Assembly (NCBI GenBank): GCA_016786665.1
Contig: JAEUVZ010000005.1
Coordinates: 1-33,432, forward strand
Direction: 5' to 3'
Length of the DNA: 33,432 bases
From: Flavipsychrobacter sp.
Lineage (GTDB): Bacteria > Bacteroidota > Bacteroidia > Chitinophagales > Chitinophagaceae
Each line of letters opens with the position of its first letter. Within the stretch, counting starts at the first letter, position 1. The notes beneath the pieces are model-generated. The model made no database searches and was not told the origin of the DNA. It saw only the letters and a program-made list of their open reading frames with translations. A program made the translations under genes and the position numbers. Positions 24,702 to 32,962 of this stretch are shown here, one piece after another.

Positions 24702-27700
24702 ATGCAAGAAACGAGTAATGCCGCCGAGCTGTTCCGCCAGCGGTACAATAACCTGAACCAGCAGCAGCGGGAAGCTGTAGATACTATTTATGGCCCTGTA
24801 ATGGTGATTGCGGGCCCGGGCACGGGCAAGACCGAGGTACTCTCTGTACGCATTGCCAACCTGCTGAATTCGGAAGCACAGGTACAGCCCCAGGAGATAC
24901 TCTGCCTCACCTATACCGATGAGGCGACCAACTCTATGCGCCGCCGCCTGCTGCAAATTATAGATACCGCAGCGCACAAGGTGAATATTTCCACCTTCCA
25001 TGGCTTTTGCAACAATGTAATACAAAGCAACCCCGAGTACTTCTCGCACCGCACGCTGCAACCGGTTACCGACCTGGAGCGAACGGAACTGCTCTACAAG
25101 ATGCTGGACGAGTTGCCGCAGGGGCATACCCTGCGCAAACTGAGTGGCAATATATACTACGATGCCGGACGCCTCAACCGGCTGTTTGACCTGATGAAGC
25201 GCGAAAACCTGCGCCCGCAACATATTTCTGATGCCGTAGATAGCTACCTGGCCGCCCTGCTGGAAGACCCCGAGTACCGGTATAAGCGAAACGGAAAGGA
25301 CTTTAAAAAAGGAGACCTGAAACAAAGCCAGATAGACGCGGAAACCAAAACTATGAATACCACCCGTGCCGCAGCCCACCTCTTTGACGAATATGAGCGA
25401 CGGATGAAAGAAGCCGGCCGGTACGACTTTAACGATATGATCATTTGGGTGCTGGATGCGTTCAAGAACAATCCCGCCCTGCTGCTCAGCTACCAGGAGC
25501 GCCACCAGTTTATACTGGTAGATGAATTCCAGGATACGAATGGTTCGCAGAACGACCTGCTTACGTTGCTAACCGAGTTTTGGGAAGACCCCAATGTATT
25601 TGTAGTAGGCGACGACGACCAGTCCATTTATGAATTCCAGGGCGCCCGTATCCGCAACATCATCGATTTCTACAACAAATACAAAGAGTCTATAAAAGTA
25701 GTAGTGCTGCCGCAGAACTACCGTTCTTCGCAGGCGATACTGGATAAGGCGCTCGCCACCATCAACCAAAACAAACAACGGCTGATAGAAGAGCTGAAGG
25801 AGTTGCAGCTGGATAAGAATATTGTAGCCTCCCATCCCCGTTTCGCGGATGGGAAAGATACTGTAACACCCGTCATTAAAGTATACCCTAACCTGCTGAA
25901 CGAAGAGGCCGACATTGTATTACAAATAGAGGCGCTGAAGCAACAGGGCGTTCCCCTGAAAGAGATAGCCGTGATATACGCCCAGCACAAACAGGCAGAT
26001 AATATTATTGCCCTGATGGAGCGAAAGGGCATCCCTTTTTATGTAAAACGCCCGGTGAACATCCTGGAGCTGCCCTTGATACAGCAGATAGTGAACATCA
26101 TCAGCTACCTGGATGAAGAACGCACCAAACCCTTCAGCGCTGAGGCTATCCTGTTTGAAATCATGCACATGCCTTCGTTTGGCATAGAGCCTACCGATGT
26201 GGCGCAAATGTCGATATACATGAATGCCAACCGCATTAAAGACAAAGCGCTGGGCTACTGGCGCACGGTGCTTAACAATACACTACTGCTGGAGTCGGAG
26301 AACCTGCGCTCTGCAAAGGAGATGAGCCGCCTGGGGAGCAACATAGACGCCTGGCTGCGGGTGCAACAGGAAATACCTTTGCCCCTTCTCCTGGAAAAAA
26401 TAGTGTATGAAAGCGGCATAGTAAAACACCTGCTGAATGACAAAGAGTACATCTGGAAAATACAAGTACTTAACACGTTCTTCGAGTTCGTTCGGGATGT
26501 ACACAGCCGTAACCCGCGCACAAGGCCCGCAGAACTACTGAAAATGCTGGAACAAATGGAGCAGGAGGGCATCTCCATACCCGTACAAAAGGTAATAACG
26601 AATGAGAACGGGGTCCATTTCTATACTGCTCACGGAGCTAAAGGGAACGAGTTTGAACATGTATTTCTCATTGGCGCTACCAAGAACTTCTGGGAGAACA
26701 AGCGGGGCGGCGGCTTTGAATACAAACTGCCGGAAACACTCACCAGCCCCAACAACGAAAAGGCGGAAAACAACAAAGAAGAGGTGGCCCGCAGATTGTT
26801 TTATGTTGCCCTGACCCGCGCCAAAAAACACCTGCATGTATCGTATTCGGCGGCGGACAACAATGGAAAGAGTCTGGAAGCATCACAGTTTATAGACGAA
26901 ATATGCCCTGATAGTGAACGCGTACGCTACACCGTACCTGCCAGCGACGTGGTATCGCATATACAGTGGGCTATAACGCCTGTACCGAAAGTGCGGATAC
27001 TACTGGCCAACAACCAGTATATAGACAAGGTGCTGCAACAGTTCACACTGAGCTATACGACGCTGAGCAAATACCTGCGCTGCCCGCTGAGCTTTTATTA
27101 CGAGCATATACTTCGGGTGCCCTTCTTAAAAAGCGATGCGTTAGCCTTTGGTTCGGCGGTGCACGATGCGCTGGAACGCTTTTTCAAAGAGATGAAACAA
27201 TCGGGGACCTTCCCGGAGCGCGACACGCTGCTGACCTACTTCCGCAATGCGCTTTTCGGACAGTCGGCAAGCTTTACACCGGTGCAGTGGGAACGGCGCA
27301 CGGAACAGGGCAACACCATGCTCAGCGAGTACTATGACCACTATATCCATTCGTTCTCCAAAAACGTGGAAATAGAGTTCCAGGTGCCGCGAATGCAGAT
27401 AGACGGCGTATGGGTAACCGGCAAAATAGACAAGATAGAACTGGAGGGCGACAGCTGCACCGTAGTGGACTACAAGACGGGCGACCCAGACAAAAGCGCG
27501 GCTGCCAACACATCGGCGCCGAGCGAAAAAGCACCGCTGGGAGGTGACTACTGGCGGCAGATGGTCTTTTACAAGCTACTGATAGATAACTATTCCGAAC
27601 GGAACTGGACCGTGAGTATGGGTATGTTTGAATACCTGGAAAAAAGCAAGAAAAGCAATGAATACCGCCGGATATACGTACCGATGTACCAATCGGACCT

Positions 27701-27857
27701 GGACACGGTGAAGGCACAACTGAAAGACACCTGGGCACGCATACAGAACCACGAATTTGACCGCGGATGCGGGGAGCCCGACTGCCACTGGTGCAACTTC
27801 GCCAAGCAATACGAAATTCTCCGCCCGGTAGAGGAAGTGGAGATAGATGATGTGTAG
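24702..27857 (+). CDS. UvrD-type ATP-dependent helicase with C-terminal PD-(D/E)XK nuclease and Fe-S staple
   Basis: The ATG at 24702 (MQETSNAAELFRQRYNNLN) was chosen; an upstream ATG adds 22 atypical residues. The product has 1051 residues. The UvrD/Rep-type helicase core has the Q-motif LNQQQREAV, Walker A AGPGTGKT with Lys43, Walker B VDEFQDT with Asp274-Glu275, the GDDDQSIYEFQGA motif, YTAHGAKGNEF and RRLFYVALTRAKKHL. The C-terminal nuclease has Asp910 (GKIDKIE) and Asp923-Tyr-Lys925 (VVDYKTG). Four cysteines flank it: Cys794 (LRCPLSFYY) and Cys1023-x4-Cys1028-x2-Cys1031, as in AddB/AdnA-type nucleases with a 4Fe-4S staple. It is a single-chain helicase-nuclease of the AddAB/AdnAB type. 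A double-strand-break or DNA-end-processing role is inferred. Confidence 0.94.
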   Translation: MQETSNAAELFRQRYNNLNQQQREAVDTIYGPVMVIAGPGTGKTEVLSVRIANLLNSEAQVQPQEILCLTYTDEATNSMRRRLLQIIDTAAHKVNISTFHGFCNNVIQSNPEYFSHRTLQPVTDLERTELLYKMLDELPQGHTLRKLSGNIYYDAGRLNRLFDLMKRENLRPQHISDAVDSYLAALLEDPEYRYKRNGKDFKKGDLKQSQIDAETKTMNTTRAAAHLFDEYERRMKEAGRYDFNDMIIWVLDAFKNNPALLLSYQERHQFILVDEFQDTNGSQNDLLTLLTEFWEDPNVFVVGDDDQSIYEFQGARIRNIIDFYNKYKESIKVVVLPQNYRSSQAILDKALATINQNKQRLIEELKELQLDKNIVASHPRFADGKDTVTPVIKVYPNLLNEEADIVLQIEALKQQGVPLKEIAVIYAQHKQADNIIALMERKGIPFYVKRPVNILELPLIQQIVNIISYLDEERTKPFSAEAILFEIMHMPSFGIEPTDVAQMSIYMNANRIKDKALGYWRTVLNNTLLLESENLRSAKEMSRLGSNIDAWLRVQQEIPLPLLLEKIVYESGIVKHLLNDKEYIWKIQVLNTFFEFVRDVHSRNPRTRPAELLKMLEQMEQEGISIPVQKVITNENGVHFYTAHGAKGNEFEHVFLIGATKNFWENKRGGGFEYKLPETLTSPNNEKAENNKEEVARRLFYVALTRAKKHLHVSYSAADNNGKSLEASQFIDEICPDSERVRYTVPASDVVSHIQWAITPVPKVRILLANNQYIDKVLQQFTLSYTTLSKYLRCPLSFYYEHILRVPFLKSDALAFGSAVHDALERFFKEMKQSGTFPERDTLLTYFRNALFGQSASFTPVQWERRTEQGNTMLSEYYDHYIHSFSKNVEIEFQVPRMQIDGVWVTGKIDKIELEGDSCTVVDYKTGDPDKSAAANTSAPSEKAPLGGDYWRQMVFYKLLIDNYSERNWTVSMGMFEYLEKSKKSNEYRRIYVPMYQSDLDTVKAQLKDTWARIQNHEFDRGCGEPDCHWCNFAKQYEILRPVEEVEIDDV

Positions 27858-27900
27858 GGAGTTATGAATTCAGCGACTGTGGCAGGACGTATCTAACGCG

Positions 27901-28010
27901 GTCAATCTTGGTTCACAACCTCCTGGCAGAGTTCCACCAGCACACCGTTTGTGCTCTTGGGGTGCAGGAAACAGACGAGCTTATTGTCGCCGCCGCGTTT
28001 GGGTTTCGTT
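27901..28010 (-). pseudogene. Diverged 3' fragment of a methylmalonyl-CoA epimerase gene
   Basis: Bases 27918-28010 match 28912-29006, the last third of the intact epimerase gene. Alignment by eye gives three substitutions and a two-base deletion over about 95 positions. Two of the substitutions are synonymous and one changes Ala to Gly. The two-base loss shifts the frame near NETP. Beyond the shared part the copy ends differently (QEVVNQD, then a stop at 27904-27902), so it looks like the end of another allele or paralogue rather than a fresh duplication. It is on the same strand as the intact gene. Confidence 0.8.
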
Positions 28011-28051
28011 GATTGAAGTTACGCATAGCTAAGCTTAAACTGGCGGGTGTA

Positions 28052-28654
28052 CTAGTCAATTCTTTTAACGGTTTTATTCTCCTTTGTTTTCTGTGATTGA
28101 TATAGAAATTGGTCTTTTTGAAACATAAATATTTTGAAGATTTTCTCTTTAGTACCAAATAGTTTTCGATCTATTTCCAGTGTTAGGATATCGCCATCAA
28201 TTGTCCAGACACCACGCTGCTGACGACCATCTGCTTCAAACTTCATAGAATAATTACCATCAGGATTAAGGTAAAATTCACTATCGTCGTCCTTCCAATG
28301 CCCAATAAGATATTCTTTTGTAGGTTTTTCTTCTGTTTTAACCTCAGGAGCCTTTAGCTCAATACCTAATGAGGTTTTTGCACATTGTAAAATATATGTT
28401 GATTGTATTCTTACAATCTCCCTGTTAGAAAGGTTATCATACTCTTCTTTTGAAGGGTACTTAGTCTTTATTTCTTTTGAGAAGCATAGAGCGATCGTTT
28501 CCTTCGAATTATTGTCTAAAGTAGTGTACGTTTTAGAAAGATATGCTATGCATTCATCTTCAAGGTTAGTAGTGCTACTCTTATCCCATTTCGATTGGGC
28601 CGAAACTGCTGTTGCAGGAAATAAAAGGGAGAGAAATATCAAGTACTTGTACAT
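28052..28654 (-). CDS. AT-rich exported protein of unknown function (200 aa)
   Basis: A signal peptide (MYKYLIFLSLLFPATAVSAQ) marks an exported protein. Residues about 21-100 are helical and charged, with Cys34, Cys57 and Cys90. The second half contains LIGHWKDDDSEFYLNPDGNYSMKF, then a GVWTIDGDILTLEI segment. This GxW...G.Y...G.W...D..L pattern resembles small lipocalin-like or 'DUF' beta-barrel domains seen in Bacteroidota exported proteins. Base composition is clearly more AT-rich than in flanking genes, and codons such as AAA, GAA and ATA are favoured. The gene lies between the epimerase fragment and the intact epimerase gene, which suggests horizontal arrival. Confidence 0.75.
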   Translation of the reverse strand: MYKYLIFLSLLFPATAVSAQSKWDKSSTTNLEDECIAYLSKTYTTLDNNSKETIALCFSKEIKTKYPSKEEYDNLSNREIVRIQSTYILQCAKTSLGIELKAPEVKTEEKPTKEYLIGHWKDDDSEFYLNPDGNYSMKFEADGRQQRGVWTIDGDILTLEIDRKLFGTKEKIFKIFMFQKDQFLYQSQKTKENKTVKRID

Positions 28655-28842
28655 TAGTGAAATTCTGATTTATGTAGCTTGAAAATAAAAAAAATCTAAC
28701 AAATTTGTATTTTTCGAAAAATCAAGTTTGAGCAGGTACGACCCGTGAGTTTCTATCGCCATGTTTTCATGTCAAAACTTCACCTCTACCCTTGCTATTC
28801 CTGTAATGCAGAAGCACATTTTTGGGCAAGAATGGCTGACTT

Positions 28843-28872
28843 GGTTGCTTCCTTCGTCGCAAAGACGGATTG
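28843..28872. repeat. Possible short dispersed intergenic repeat
   Basis: The segment around GGTTGCTTCCTTCGTCGCAA resembles the widespread intergenic element with a GATTGCTTCGTC...CGCAATGACGG core. It lies in the 241-base gap between the AT-rich gene and the epimerase gene, which otherwise shows no gene. Only one diverged copy is visible in this window, so membership in a repeat family is a guess. Confidence 0.3.
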
Positions 28873-28895
28873 TTTGGGTGAGAAGAGGGCAGTGA

Positions 28896-29306
28896 TCATT
28901 GTAGCGTGTTTACCTCCTGGCAGAGTTCCACCAGCACACCGTTGGTGCTCTTGGGGTGCAGGAAACAGACGAGCTTGTTGTCGGCGCCGCGTTTGGGGGT
29001 TTCGTTCAGGAGCTCGAAGCCGAGGGCCTGGAGGCGTTTCATTTCGGCCTCTATGTTTTCTACATCGAAGGCTATGTGGTGGATTCCTTCGCCTTTTTTG
29101 TCAATGAACTTTGCGATGGGCGATTCCGGCTTTGTGGCTTCCAGGAGCTCTATTTTGGAGTCGCCTACCTGGAAAAAGGCAGTATTTACCCCCTCGCTGG
29201 CTACCTCTTCGGTTTTATAGCAGGGGGTATTGAGTAATTGTTCAAACAGGGGGATGGATTTGGCCAGTTCCTTTACCGCGATGCCCAGATGTTCTATTTT
29301 CTGCAT
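28896..29306 (-). CDS. mce: Methylmalonyl-CoA epimerase
   Basis: The ATG at 29306 (MQKIEHLGIAVKEL) gives 136 residues, the normal size; an upstream frame extension does not look coding. The enzyme interconverts (R)- and (S)-methylmalonyl-CoA in the propionate/succinate route. It belongs to the glyoxalase/VOC fold. Likely metal ligands are His6 (IEHLGIAV), His76/His77 (GIHHIAFDV) and Glu128 (VLVELCQ). KLVCFLHPKSTNGVLVEL is the signature end. Methylmalonyl-CoA mutase genes are not adjacent. The gene diverges from iscS, and an extra partial copy of its 3' end lies about 1 kb away. Confidence 0.95.
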   Translation of the reverse strand: MQKIEHLGIAVKELAKSIPLFEQLLNTPCYKTEEVASEGVNTAFFQVGDSKIELLEATKPESPIAKFIDKKGEGIHHIAFDVENIEAEMKRLQALGFELLNETPKRGADNKLVCFLHPKSTNGVLVELCQEVNTLQ

Positions 29307-29382
29307 TCTCTGATAGCTTTTACAAATGGGATTATATGAAGTATATAAGCCCGCTTTTAGCCGAAAGTAGCACGTTTTGCCG

Positions 29383-29390
29383 TAACTTTG
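29383..29390 (+). promoter_or_regulatory. Exact TAnnTTTG -7 box for the isc operon
   Basis: TAACTTTG is an exact -7 match, 36 bases before the iscS ATG at 29427. A CTTTTAG (29354-29360) stands about 22 bases upstream and may be a degenerate -33. It is the best-placed promoter motif in the right part of the window. Confidence 0.5.
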
Positions 29391-29426
29391 TTGTTGCAAA
29401 CGACACACTTTAGATTTTCGAATAAT

Positions 29427-30647
29427 ATGGATTTAAAATTGCCTATATATTTAGACAATAACGCCACTACGCCGATGGATCCCCGCGTATTGGAAGCGAT
29501 GCTGCCTTACTTCGTAGAGAAATTTGGCAATGCCGCCAGCCGCAACCACTCGTTTGGCTGGGTAGCTGAGGAGGCTGTAGACTATGCGCGGGAGCAGATA
29601 GCTAAACTGATAGGGGCCGACCCGAAGGAAATCATCCTTACATCCGGGGCTACTGAGGCCGATAACCTGGCCCTGAAAGGTGTATTTGAAATGTACGCCA
29701 CCAAGGGAAACCACATTATCACCGCTACTACCGAACATAAGGCAGTGCTAGACACCTGCAAGCACATAGAAAAAATGGGCGGACAGGTGACCTACCTGGA
29801 GGTTCAGCCCGATGGCCTGATAGACCTGAAACAACTGGAAGCCGCCATTACCGATAAAACGATACTTATTTCCATCATGTATGGTAATAATGAGATTGGT
29901 GTAATACAGCCGGTAAAGGAGATAAGCGCTATCGCCCGCAAGCATGGCGTTTTGTTCTTTACCGATGCCACGCAGGCTGTGGGTAAGATACCCGTGGATG
30001 TGCAGGCAGATGGAATAGACCTGATGGCCTTCAGCGCGCACAAAATGTATGGCCCCAAGGGTGTAGGAGCCCTGTATGTACGCCGCAAGAACCCACGTGT
30101 AAAGGTAACCGCCCAAATGGATGGCGGTGGCCACGAGCGTGGTATGCGCAGTGGCACCATGAATGTACCGGGCATAGTAGGCTTTGGCAAAGCGTGTGAA
30201 ATAGCTATGAACGAGATGGAAGCGGAAGGCAAGCGCCTGAGCATCCTTCGTGATAAGCTGGAAAATGCGCTGATGGAGCTGGAAGAAGCCTATGTGAACG
30301 GCAATATACAGCACCGCCTGCCCCATGTTTGCAACATCTCTTTCAAATATGTAGAAGGTGAGGGGCTGATGATGGGCTTTAACAAGAACATCGCAGTATC
30401 AAGCGGGTCTGCCTGTACTTCGGCATCGCTGGAGCCCTCGTATGTACTGAAAGCACTGGGCCTGGGAGATGACCTGGCGCACAGCTCCCTGCGTTTCGGC
30501 CTGGGCCGTTATACCACGGAAGCGGAAATAGACTTTACTATCGATGCCATTAAAACAACTGTACTGAAGCTACGCGAAATGAGCCCGCTTTGGGAAATGT
30601 TTAAAGAAGGCATTGACCTGAATACAATTGAGTGGGCGCACCATTAA
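29427..30647 (+). CDS. iscS: Cysteine desulfurase IscS/NifS
   Basis: The ATG at 29427 ([16 protein letters not shown]) gives 406 residues, like IscS. The PLP enzyme takes sulfur from cysteine for Fe-S cluster assembly in the cytoplasm. The PLP lysine is Lys206 ([11 protein letters not shown]). The catalytic Cys330 lies in the flexible SSGSACTS loop that identifies the IscS/NifS group rather than SufS. Other motifs are [20 protein letters not shown] and YGNNEIG. It is the first gene of a three-gene operon with iscU (97 bases downstream) and iscA. Confidence 0.97.
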   Translation: MDLKLPIYLDNNATTPMDPRVLEAMLPYFVEKFGNAASRNHSFGWVAEEAVDYAREQIAKLIGADPKEIILTSGATEADNLALKGVFEMYATKGNHIITATTEHKAVLDTCKHIEKMGGQVTYLEVQPDGLIDLKQLEAAITDKTILISIMYGNNEIGVIQPVKEISAIARKHGVLFFTDATQAVGKIPVDVQADGIDLMAFSAHKMYGPKGVGALYVRRKNPRVKVTAQMDGGGHERGMRSGTMNVPGIVGFGKACEIAMNEMEAEGKRLSILRDKLENALMELEEAYVNGNIQHRLPHVCNISFKYVEGEGLMMGFNKNIAVSSGSACTSASLEPSYVLKALGLGDDLAHSSLRFGLGRYTTEAEIDFTIDAIKTTVLKLREMSPLWEMFKEGIDLNTIEWAHH

Positions 30648-30721
30648 CCCCCTCCACCCCTGAAAGGGGGAACTATATAAGTATTAAATAACTCACCCTA
30701 AATCCTTTGCCGCGGCAGAGG
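30648..30721 (+). repeat. Two G/C-rich hairpins in the iscS-iscU gap
   Basis: CCCCCT (30648-30653) can pair with AGGGGG (30665-30670), or CCCCT with AGGGG across a three-base loop. A second hairpin has arms CCTTTGCC (30704-30711) and GGCAGAGG (30714-30721) with one G-U pair. C/G-run elements of this form recur between genes in Bacteroidota genomes. Within an operon they may tune the iscS to iscU mRNA ratio by stabilising or partly ending transcripts. Confidence 0.45.
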
Positions 30722-30744
30722 GCCAGAGGACAAAAAAATAAGAC

Positions 30745-31161
30745 ATGGCATATTCAGATAAAGTAATAGACCACTACAGCAATCCGAAGAATGTAGGTAC
30801 GCTGGACAAATCAAAGAACAACGTAGGTACCGGCCTGGTAGGCGCACCTGAATGCGGCGACGTAATGCGCCTGCAGATAGAAGTGGACGAAGAAAGCGGC
30901 GTTATTAAAGACGCTAAGTTCAAGACCTTTGGCTGCGGCTCTGCTATCGCTTCCTCTTCCCTGGCTACAGAGTGGCTGAAAGGCAAAACAGTAGACCAGG
31001 CTATAGCCATTGACAACATGGATATAGTAGAAGAACTGAATCTGCCGCCGGTAAAAATACACTGCTCGGTGCTGGCGGAAGACGCTATTAAAGCTGCCAT
31101 CAATGATTACCGCGTGAAGAACGGCCTTCCCGAACTGGAGCTGGAGGAAAAGAAACATTAA
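30745..31161 (+). CDS. iscU: Fe-S cluster scaffold IscU
   Basis: The 138-residue protein holds the nascent 2Fe-2S cluster. The three ligand cysteines are Cys37 (PECGDVM), Cys64 (FGCGSA) and Cys107 (IHCSVLAE), with Asp39 and His106 also at the active site. The HscA-recognition segment of IscU is LPPVK, and LPPVKIHC is present, even though no hscA/hscB gene follows. The N-terminus MAYSDKVIDHYSNPKNVG is the standard IscU start. It is co-transcribed with iscS and iscA. Confidence 0.97.
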   Translation: MAYSDKVIDHYSNPKNVGTLDKSKNNVGTGLVGAPECGDVMRLQIEVDEESGVIKDAKFKTFGCGSAIASSSLATEWLKGKTVDQAIAIDNMDIVEELNLPPVKIHCSVLAEDAIKAAINDYRVKNGLPELELEEKKH

Positions 31162-31185
31162 TAGAGGTAGCGAAAAGGTGTTGTT

Positions 31186-31512
31186 ATGATATACATCAGT
31201 GATAAAGCAAGGGAACAAGTGGGAAAGCTAAAGGCAGACGCCGGGCTGGACGACGGGTATTTTCTGCGGGTAGGGGTAGTAGGTGGCGGCTGCTCGGGCT
31301 TGAGTTATAAGCTGGACTTTGACAACGAAGCGCAACCGAATGACCAGGTGTTTGAAGACAACGGTGTGAAGCTGGTAACAGACCTTAAAAGTTTCCTGTA
31401 CCTGTGCGATACAACGCTTGACTTTTCTGACGGGCTGAATGGTAAAGGTTTCCACTTCAGCAATCCTAACGCCAGCAGAAGCTGTGGCTGCGGGGAGAGC
31501 TTCGCTGTGTAA
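31186..31512 (+). CDS. iscA: A-type Fe-S carrier (IscA/HesB family)
   Basis: The 108-residue protein has the three conserved cysteines of A-type carriers: Cys36 (GGGCSGLSY) and Cys100-x-Cys102 (SRSCGCGESF). It carries clusters or iron from IscU to target proteins. The gene starts 24 bases after the iscU stop, so it is the last member of the operon. The name iscA reflects the position; ErpA or SufA would have the same motifs. A 20-bp terminator follows 16 bases after the stop. Confidence 0.93.
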   Translation: MIYISDKAREQVGKLKADAGLDDGYFLRVGVVGGGCSGLSYKLDFDNEAQPNDQVFEDNGVKLVTDLKSFLYLCDTTLDFSDGLNGKGFHFSNPNASRSCGCGESFAV

Positions 31513-31528
31513 GCGACAACAACGATAT

Positions 31529-31571
31529 TATAAAAGAAGCGGGGCTCAAAATGAGCCCCGCTTCTTTTATA
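31529..31571. terminator. Strong bidirectional terminator between iscA and the Ig/T9SS gene
   Basis: Arms 31529-31548 and 31552-31571 are perfectly complementary over 20 bp with an AAA loop. The core GCGGGGCTCA pairs with TGAGCCCCGC, and A-runs and T-runs flank both sides. It serves the rightward isc operon and the leftward gene that ends at 31593. Confidence 0.93.
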
Positions 31572-31592
31572 TAATGACTGGCTTGACCAATC

Positions 31593-32843
31593 CTACTCTA
31601 ATACTATCTTCTCAAACACTGAACCCTTCTCTCCCGCCAGGTTGATGGTATAGATGCCTTTAGAGAGGTGTTGTAATTGCAAGTGGTGGCTCTTACCTGT
31701 AGCTGCAATGCGGTACACCACGCGGCCTATGTTATCCATTACTGTAACACTTACCGCTTCCGTGCTGGTGATGAATACTTCACCCGGGCTTGGGTTAGGG
31801 TATAACCTGAATGAACGGTTTGCTTTCACCTCATTTACCGATACTGTATGCTGGTAAGCGGCCGATGTATCATCGCAGGTACCATCGGAAGCCGAAACGG
31901 TGTAGCTGCCGCTGGCGGTGGGGGTATAGAGACTGTCGTTGGCTCCCTGAATGGCTACACCATTCAGGTACCACTGGAAGTTGGACAGCTGGGAACCGCC
32001 GGGTACCGATACCAAATCGTTGCCTACCAGTGTAATTACCGGGGTAATGTTGGTATGAAAATATACATAGGCAGAATCGGATGCCAGGATACAGCCATCC
32101 TCGTCGGTTACTACGTGATAATACCCATCGATACTCGCCAGGAAGGAAGCGGTGTTGCTGTTCAGTACCTGCTGGCCATTAAGATACCACTGGAAGCTAT
32201 CGTATGTAACCAGCGTAGTAGCGAGCGTACCCATACTCCCCAAACACAGCTCCAACGAGTCAGGCGCTATCACCGGCGGCACATTGGAATCGACAGAAAG
32301 CTGCAGGCCCAACTGCATTATGTAGTTAGGACACACCGACGGGGCGCCTTCGGCCGTATAGAATCCGGTGTTGTAAGCCACCAATGTATCGTTGGTAGCG
32401 CCAGGAATCGGGTTGCCATTAAAATACCACTGAACGTTGCTATCGAGACTAAAATCGAACACTACCGAATCGGGCACACCCGGGCAGAGCATTGTATTAG
32501 TTACATTCACTACATAGGGCAGCAGAAACATCCACCCATCTACCAGTACATCCGCGGAGGTATCCGGGCCGGTGCAACCGGTGGTGGTAGTAATCACTGA
32601 AAAAAGAGAGCCCACATCGTTATTAGCATCTACCACTATATACTGGCTGTTTGCACCCGATATGGGTGTGCCGTCTTTCATCCACTGGTAGGTATCGTGG
32701 GCGTCGGACCAAAGGGTATCGGTTTCATTAGGGCAGAGCGTAATGGTGGCCGGAGTAATTACCGGGTCGCACTGGGCGTTAATAATTGTTGCGCTACAGA
32801 CAGAGAGCAAGAGTGATGAGAGGTAACGTACTGTTCTTTTCAT
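31593..32843 (-). CDS. Secreted Ig-repeat protein with T9SS sorting domain (416 aa)
   Basis: The ATG at 32843 (MKRTVRYLSSLLLSVCSATIINAQ) starts a signal peptide; 15 upstream in-frame residues look non-coding. Four Ig-like modules follow, each with a QW(Y/M) core: YQWMKDGTPISGA, VQWYFNGNPIPGA, FQWYLNGQQVLNS and FQWYLNGVAIQGA. The C-terminal 70 residues (FRLYPNPSPGEVFITST, then GRVVYRIA and LSKGIYTINLAG) form a type A T9SS sorting domain, so the protein is exported across the outer membrane and probably anchored to the surface or released. It is the same general kind as the protein at 1-2064, but with shorter, less regular modules. No enzymatic motif is seen. Confidence 0.93.
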   Translation of the reverse strand: MKRTVRYLSSLLLSVCSATIINAQCDPVITPATITLCPNETDTLWSDAHDTYQWMKDGTPISGANSQYIVVDANNDVGSLFSVITTTTGCTGPDTSADVLVDGWMFLLPYVVNVTNTMLCPGVPDSVVFDFSLDSNVQWYFNGNPIPGATNDTLVAYNTGFYTAEGAPSVCPNYIMQLGLQLSVDSNVPPVIAPDSLELCLGSMGTLATTLVTYDSFQWYLNGQQVLNSNTASFLASIDGYYHVVTDEDGCILASDSAYVYFHTNITPVITLVGNDLVSVPGGSQLSNFQWYLNGVAIQGANDSLYTPTASGSYTVSASDGTCDDTSAAYQHTVSVNEVKANRSFRLYPNPSPGEVFITSTEAVSVTVMDNIGRVVYRIAATGKSHHLQLQHLSKGIYTINLAGEKGSVFEKIVLE

Positions 32844-32888
32844 GGTGTTGTAATTTTTGTATGCAATATATAAGGTGATACAGAGCAA

Positions 32889-32903
32889 AACCTGCCACAG
32901 GTT
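32889..32903 (-). terminator. Weak hairpin downstream of the last gene
   Basis: AACCTG and CAGGTT form a 6-bp stem with a three-base loop. The minus strand then reads TTGCTC, so the T-run is short. It may end transcription of the gene at 32963-33421. Confidence 0.3.
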
Positions 32904-32962
32904 GGGGGATAAACAATAAAATGTTGTTAAAATACGCTCCCTGCCTTCTGCACTTTACAATG

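Noticed and set aside
24603-25505. Minus-strand 300-codon frame
   Set aside because: It is antisense to the helicase-nuclease N-terminus with its Walker A and B motifs.
28745-29107. Plus-strand 120-codon frame
   Set aside because: It crosses the intergenic space and then runs antisense through mce, with a Cys/Arg-rich nonsense translation.
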